This document shows positions 51,457 to 54,439 of a DNA stretch of 54,439 nt, piece by piece (within the stretch, counting starts at the first letter, position 1; each line of letters starts with the position of its first letter). A model generated the notes under the pieces. The model searched no databases. It saw only the letters and a program-made list of their open reading frames with translations, and was not told where the DNA came from. The position numbers and the translations under genes were made by a program. Location of the stretch: positions 1 through 54,439 of the forward strand of contig JBCDGJ010000011.1 of assembly GCA_038757945.1 (NCBI GenBank), written 5' to 3'. Source of the stretch: CALHVX01 sp038757945 (GTDB taxonomy: Bacteria > Pseudomonadota > Gammaproteobacteria > Pseudomonadales > Azotimanducaceae).

Positions 51457-52917
51457 TCAGGCGCGGCTGCGCAGGAACTCGAACAGCAGGTGCACGGGCC
51501 GGCCGGTGGCGCCCTTGGCCGCACCGCCGCGGAAGGTGCTGCCGGCGACGTCGAGATGCGCCCAGGTCAGGTCTTTGGTGAAGCGGGCCAGGAAGCAGGC
51601 CGCCGTGACGGAGCCGGCTTCGCGCCCCCCGACGTTGGCCATGTCGGCGAAGTTGCTCTTCAGGCTCGCCTGGTACTCGTCCCAGAGCGGCATGTGCCAG
51701 GCTCGGTCGCCGGCGCGTTCGCCGGCTTCGAGCAGCTCAGCGGCAAAGGCGTCGTCGTTGGCGTAGAGCGCGCTCGCATGGGAGCCGAGAGCGATGATGG
51801 CCGCGCCGGTGAGCGTAGCGACGTCGACCACGGCAGCGGGCTTGAACTTCTTCACGTAGCTCAGCGCGTCGCAGAGCACGAGCCGGCCTTCTGCGTCGGT
51901 ATTCAGGATTTCGACGGTCTGCCCGGAGTGGGTTGTGACGATGTCAGCCGGTCGCGTTGCGCGCCCGCTCGGCATGTTCTCCGCCGCGGCCACGATCGTG
52001 ACCAGGTTGATCGGCAGCTTGGCGGCGATAGCCGCGCGGCTGGCGCCGAGCACGGCCGCTGCCCCGCACATGTCGAACTTCATTTCATCCATGGCCGGCG
52101 GCGGCTTGAGGCTGATGCCGCCGGTGTCGAAGGTGATGCCTTTACCAACCAGCGCAAGCGGGGCTTTGCTGCGGGCGGCACCCCGATATTCGATGATGAT
52201 CATGCGTCCGGGGGTGTCGCTGCCCTGCGATACTGCCATGAAGGCGCCCATGCCGAGCTCCGTCATGCGCTTCTCGTCCAGCGCGGTGACTTTGACGCGG
52301 TCATTGCCGCGGGCGAGCGCCCGGGCTTCCTTCAGCAGGTACGTCGGATTGGCGACATTCGGCGGCTCGTTGCCGAGATCGCGCGCGAAGTCGAGTCCCT
52401 GCTTCAGCGCGTTGGCGTCGCGAAGGGCTTTGCGGACGCTGCTTTCGCTGCGCCCATCCGCCAGCACGCTAACGCTGCGGAGTGTCTCCGTGGGCTTGTC
52501 GGCCTTGGTTTTGTAGTGATCGAAGCGATAAGCCGCCTGGGACACGGCGAACAGGCCCGCGGTGGTCCGAGCTGCGCTGTCCATGCCCTTGACGCGCGCC
52601 AGTCCAAGGCCCCAGGTCGCACTGCGCACCGGCAGTCGCGCCAGCGCCCCGGCTGCCGCGGTGCAGGCCTTGCGGTAGGCTGCCGCTTCGACCGAGCCGT
52701 CCGCTCCGCCGGCAATGAGCAGGCGCTGTACTTTGCTGCCGCTCGGCAGGCTGACCAGCAGGGTTTCGCCGGCCGTATTACTGAAGTCCGTGCTGGCGGC
52801 TTTGAATACCGGGCCCTGGCGCTCGCTGGCAGCGACCTTGGCGCCGGTGGCGAGGTCTGTTACCAATACGGGCGTTGCCTGTTCCTGCGGGGTGCCGGTT
52901 TTCAGGGTGTACTTCAT
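51457..52917 (-). CDS. pepA: leucyl aminopeptidase (M17, PepA)
   Basis: 486 residues, standard M17 length. The C-terminal catalytic domain has VGKGITFDTGGISLKPPPAMDEMKFDMCGAAAV with metal ligands, and the family signature NTDAEGRLVLCDALSY. The N-terminal regulatory/DNA-binding domain spans the first ~160 residues. A hexameric Mn/Zn aminopeptidase that also acts as a DNA-architectural factor in E. coli. Begins the pepA-holC-valS cluster and is divergent from lptF, with a 161-base gap. Confidence 0.96.
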   Translation of the reverse strand: MKYTLKTGTPQEQATPVLVTDLATGAKVAASERQGPVFKAASTDFSNTAGETLLVSLPSGSKVQRLLIAGGADGSVEAAAYRKACTAAAGALARLPVRSATWGLGLARVKGMDSAARTTAGLFAVSQAAYRFDHYKTKADKPTETLRSVSVLADGRSESSVRKALRDANALKQGLDFARDLGNEPPNVANPTYLLKEARALARGNDRVKVTALDEKRMTELGMGAFMAVSQGSDTPGRMIIIEYRGAARSKAPLALVGKGITFDTGGISLKPPPAMDEMKFDMCGAAAVLGASRAAIAAKLPINLVTIVAAAENMPSGRATRPADIVTTHSGQTVEILNTDAEGRLVLCDALSYVKKFKPAAVVDVATLTGAAIIALGSHASALYANDDAFAAELLEAGERAGDRAWHMPLWDEYQASLKSNFADMANVGGREAGSVTAACFLARFTKDLTWAHLDVAGSTFRGGAAKGATGRPVHLLFEFLRSRA

Positions 52918-53078
52918 GAGCGCTTCTGACCTTGCTGATTTCCGTTTTCGAGCGTCGCCGCGTTGAGCGCCTGCGCCTCGGGTTCGTGCCTGTACGCGAT
53001 GGCTGCTGGCAGCCAGTGGGAACGGGCCGGTAGTTTAATGCACCCGAAGCGCGTGTGCCTTACTGTCCGGTGGCCGTG

Positions 53079-54152
53079 ATGGGGACCGCCGCGCGGTATC
53101 TCAACCGGGAGCTGCTCAGCGTCTTTCTGGTGGTGCTCGCGGTGCTGCTGGTCATGGCCATGGGCGGCCGCTTCATCGGCTATCTGCAGGAGGCTGCGGC
53201 TGGCAAGTTCAATGCCGGAAACCTGCTGCTGCTGCTCGGCTACCGGCTCCCGGAGTTTGCGCAGCTGCTGCTGCCCTTCTCACTCAGCGTCGCGGTGGTG
53301 ATGACCCTCGGCCGCAGCTTTGCGGATCAGGAGATGACCATCTTCCTGGGCGGGGGCTTGAGCGCCGGGCGGCTGGCGGCCTGGCATCTGCCGCTGATCC
53401 TCGCGGTCACCGCGCTCGTCGCCTGGTGTGCGCTGGACCTCAATCCGCGCTGGCAGCGGCTGAGCTATCAGCTGCTGCAGTCCGAGCGCGCGGATCGTGA
53501 TTTTGCCAACCTGCGGCCCGGGGTGTTCCATGTCTACTCGCGCGGCGACCGCGTGTCCTACGCCGACGGCATCGACGATACGGCAGCCACGCTCAAGGAT
53601 GTGTTCCTGAGCGAACGACGACCGGCTGAGGTAGCTGTAGTCGTGCGGGCCAGCGAGGGGCGTCAATACCTGGATCCGAATACCGGCAGCCGGTTCCTGC
53701 TGCTCAGCAACGGCAGCCGGTTCGAGGGTCGCGCGGGTACGGCTGGCTATCGCACCATCGAGTTTGAACGGATGGGGCAGCGGATCGAGATTGCGCAACG
53801 GCTGGAAGCCGAGCAGCGCGCGACGCTGCAGAGTACCGCTGCACTGCTCGAGGCGACCGATCCGGCTGCGCTCGCGGAGTTCGGGTACCGCTGTTCCCTG
53901 CCGGCGTTGACGTTCATCGGTGGGTTGCTGGCCATTGGCATCAGCCCCACCCGGCCGCGGCAGGGACGGTTTGCGCGCCTGCCGGTGGCCATTGGTTTCT
54001 TCGTCGCCTACTACCTGCTGCTGGTGCTGCAGAAAGACCTGGTGGGCTCTGCGGTGTGGCCGGCGGAGCTGGCCTACTGGCCGGCGCACGGGTTGTTCGC
54101 GCTGCTGGCCTGGCGCCAGCTCGATCAGGTCGGGAGCCCGCGTCGTGGTTAG
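53079..54152 (+). CDS. lptF: LptF, LPS-export ABC permease
   Basis: 357 residues from ATG 53079; a GTG at 53055 would add eight. Topology is typical: membrane helices LLSVFLVVLAVLLVMAMGGRFIGYLQ, LLLLLGYRLPEFAQLLLPFSLSVAVVMTLG and LAAWHLPLILAVTALVAWCA; then a periplasmic beta-jellyroll (DFANLRPGVFHVYSRGDRVSYADGIDD... GSRFLLLSNGSRFEG); and C-terminal helices LTFIGGLLAIGISPTRPRQGRFARLPVAIGFFVAYYLLLVLQ. With LptG and LptB it extracts lipopolysaccharide from the inner membrane. The lptG gene follows 117 bases later. Adjacent to pepA as in E. coli and Pseudomonas. Confidence 0.94.
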   Translation: MGTAARYLNRELLSVFLVVLAVLLVMAMGGRFIGYLQEAAAGKFNAGNLLLLLGYRLPEFAQLLLPFSLSVAVVMTLGRSFADQEMTIFLGGGLSAGRLAAWHLPLILAVTALVAWCALDLNPRWQRLSYQLLQSERADRDFANLRPGVFHVYSRGDRVSYADGIDDTAATLKDVFLSERRPAEVAVVVRASEGRQYLDPNTGSRFLLLSNGSRFEGRAGTAGYRTIEFERMGQRIEIAQRLEAEQRATLQSTAALLEATDPAALAEFGYRCSLPALTFIGGLLAIGISPTRPRQGRFARLPVAIGFFVAYYLLLVLQKDLVGSAVWPAELAYWPAHGLFALLAWRQLDQVGSPRRG

Positions 54153-54269
54153 GGATGCCTTCCGGCGCTGGTTGAGGTGCAGGCTCTGGTGCTGGGACCG
54201 GGGTGCTGCGGCGCGATGCTGCGGGGCGCTACCGGTTGCGGTGGACTGCCGCCCCGGCGGTGATCGTCG

Positions 54270-54439
54270 ATGAGCGTGCTGCGTCACTGGGGCTCCGGTG
54301 TGGCGGGCATCAGTGACCGCTACGTAGCCCGCACGGTGATTGCTGCCGCCGTGCTGGTGCTGCTGGCCTTCACCGCGCTGCTGCTGGTGTTCGCGCTGTT
54401 GGATGAGTTCGAGGATCGTAGCGCCGACTACGGTTACCA
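54270..54439 (+). CDS. lptG: LptG, LPS-export ABC permease, 3' end missing
   Basis: Only the first 56 codons are inside the window. They encode a short cytoplasmic start (MSVLRHWGSGVAGISDRYVART), the first membrane helix (VIAAAVLVLLAFTALLLVFALL) and an acidic segment (DEFEDRSADYGY). DRYxxRT followed by a helix and LxDE/E-x-D-x-G-Y is the LptG N terminus, and the position after lptF supports this. The gene continues beyond the right edge. Confidence 0.85.
   Translation, partial: MSVLRHWGSGVAGISDRYVARTVIAAAVLVLLAFTALLLVFALLDEFEDRSADYGY

Overview
The window is a GC-rich chromosomal segment from a gammaproteobacterium. Gene order is the main evidence. It combines pilY1-pilY2/fimT-pilRS-bamD | rluD-pgeF, ilvI-ilvH-ilvC-pssA-msrP-msrQ, holD-rimI, pepA-holC-valS and lptF-lptG, which are Pseudomonas-like or general gammaproteobacterial neighbourhoods. 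Details such as a fused acetyl-CoA carboxylase, FabY and a cysteine-cluster ferrochelatase suggest a lineage outside Pseudomonas proper, perhaps a Nevskiales/Salinisphaerales- or Chromatiales-like organism. That placement is inference.

Layout. 1-7.8 kb: type IV pilus genes, with PilY1 cut by the left edge, a PilY2-like protein, FimT and the PilS/PilR two-component system. 7.8-11.5 kb: BamD diverging from RluD and PgeF, then a DUF4124 protein. 11.8-17.8 kb: branched-chain amino acid synthesis (ilvI, ilvH, ilvC), phosphatidylserine synthase and the MsrPQ periplasmic methionine sulfoxide repair system; an eight-copy tandem repeat separates msrP from msrQ. 17.8-23.3 kb: DAHP synthase, DNA polymerase III psi (HolD-like), RimI, RF3, a lone receiver protein and a SirB1 protein. 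23.3-32.2 kb: a lipid-metabolism block with the operon moaB-thiolase-fabY, transcribed away from a single 1639-residue polypeptide that carries all acetyl-CoA carboxylase functions. 32.4-41 kb: an accessory, detoxification-like region with two SDRs, GNAT, a DUF385/F420-type reductase plus a PPOX protein, a P450, two TetR regulators, a LysR-TauE pair and a GST; three operator-like palindromes can be seen. 41-47.6 kb: ferrochelatase with an internal Cys4 segment, a detached hisH-hisF pair, a quinone oxidoreductase, an acyl-CoA synthetase and an unusual pilin-like protein. 47.6-54.4 kb: valS-(unknown)-holC-pepA, diverging from lptF-lptG; lptG is cut by the right edge.

Working together. PilS/PilR probably controls pilus genes through sigma-54. 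MoaB could supply molybdenum cofactor for MsrP. The fused carboxylase would make malonyl-CoA that FabY condenses with acetyl-CoA to start fatty acids. The chi (HolC) and psi (HolD) clamp-loader subunits are both present, about 32 kb apart. I see no rRNA, tRNA, CRISPR array, insertion sequence or prophage gene.

The items most worth a second look are the CT-alpha/CT-beta/BC/BCCP single-chain carboxylase with its fabY neighbourhood, the helically spaced GCTGAAGGCTC repeat array in front of msrQ, and the two compact TetR-operator modules.
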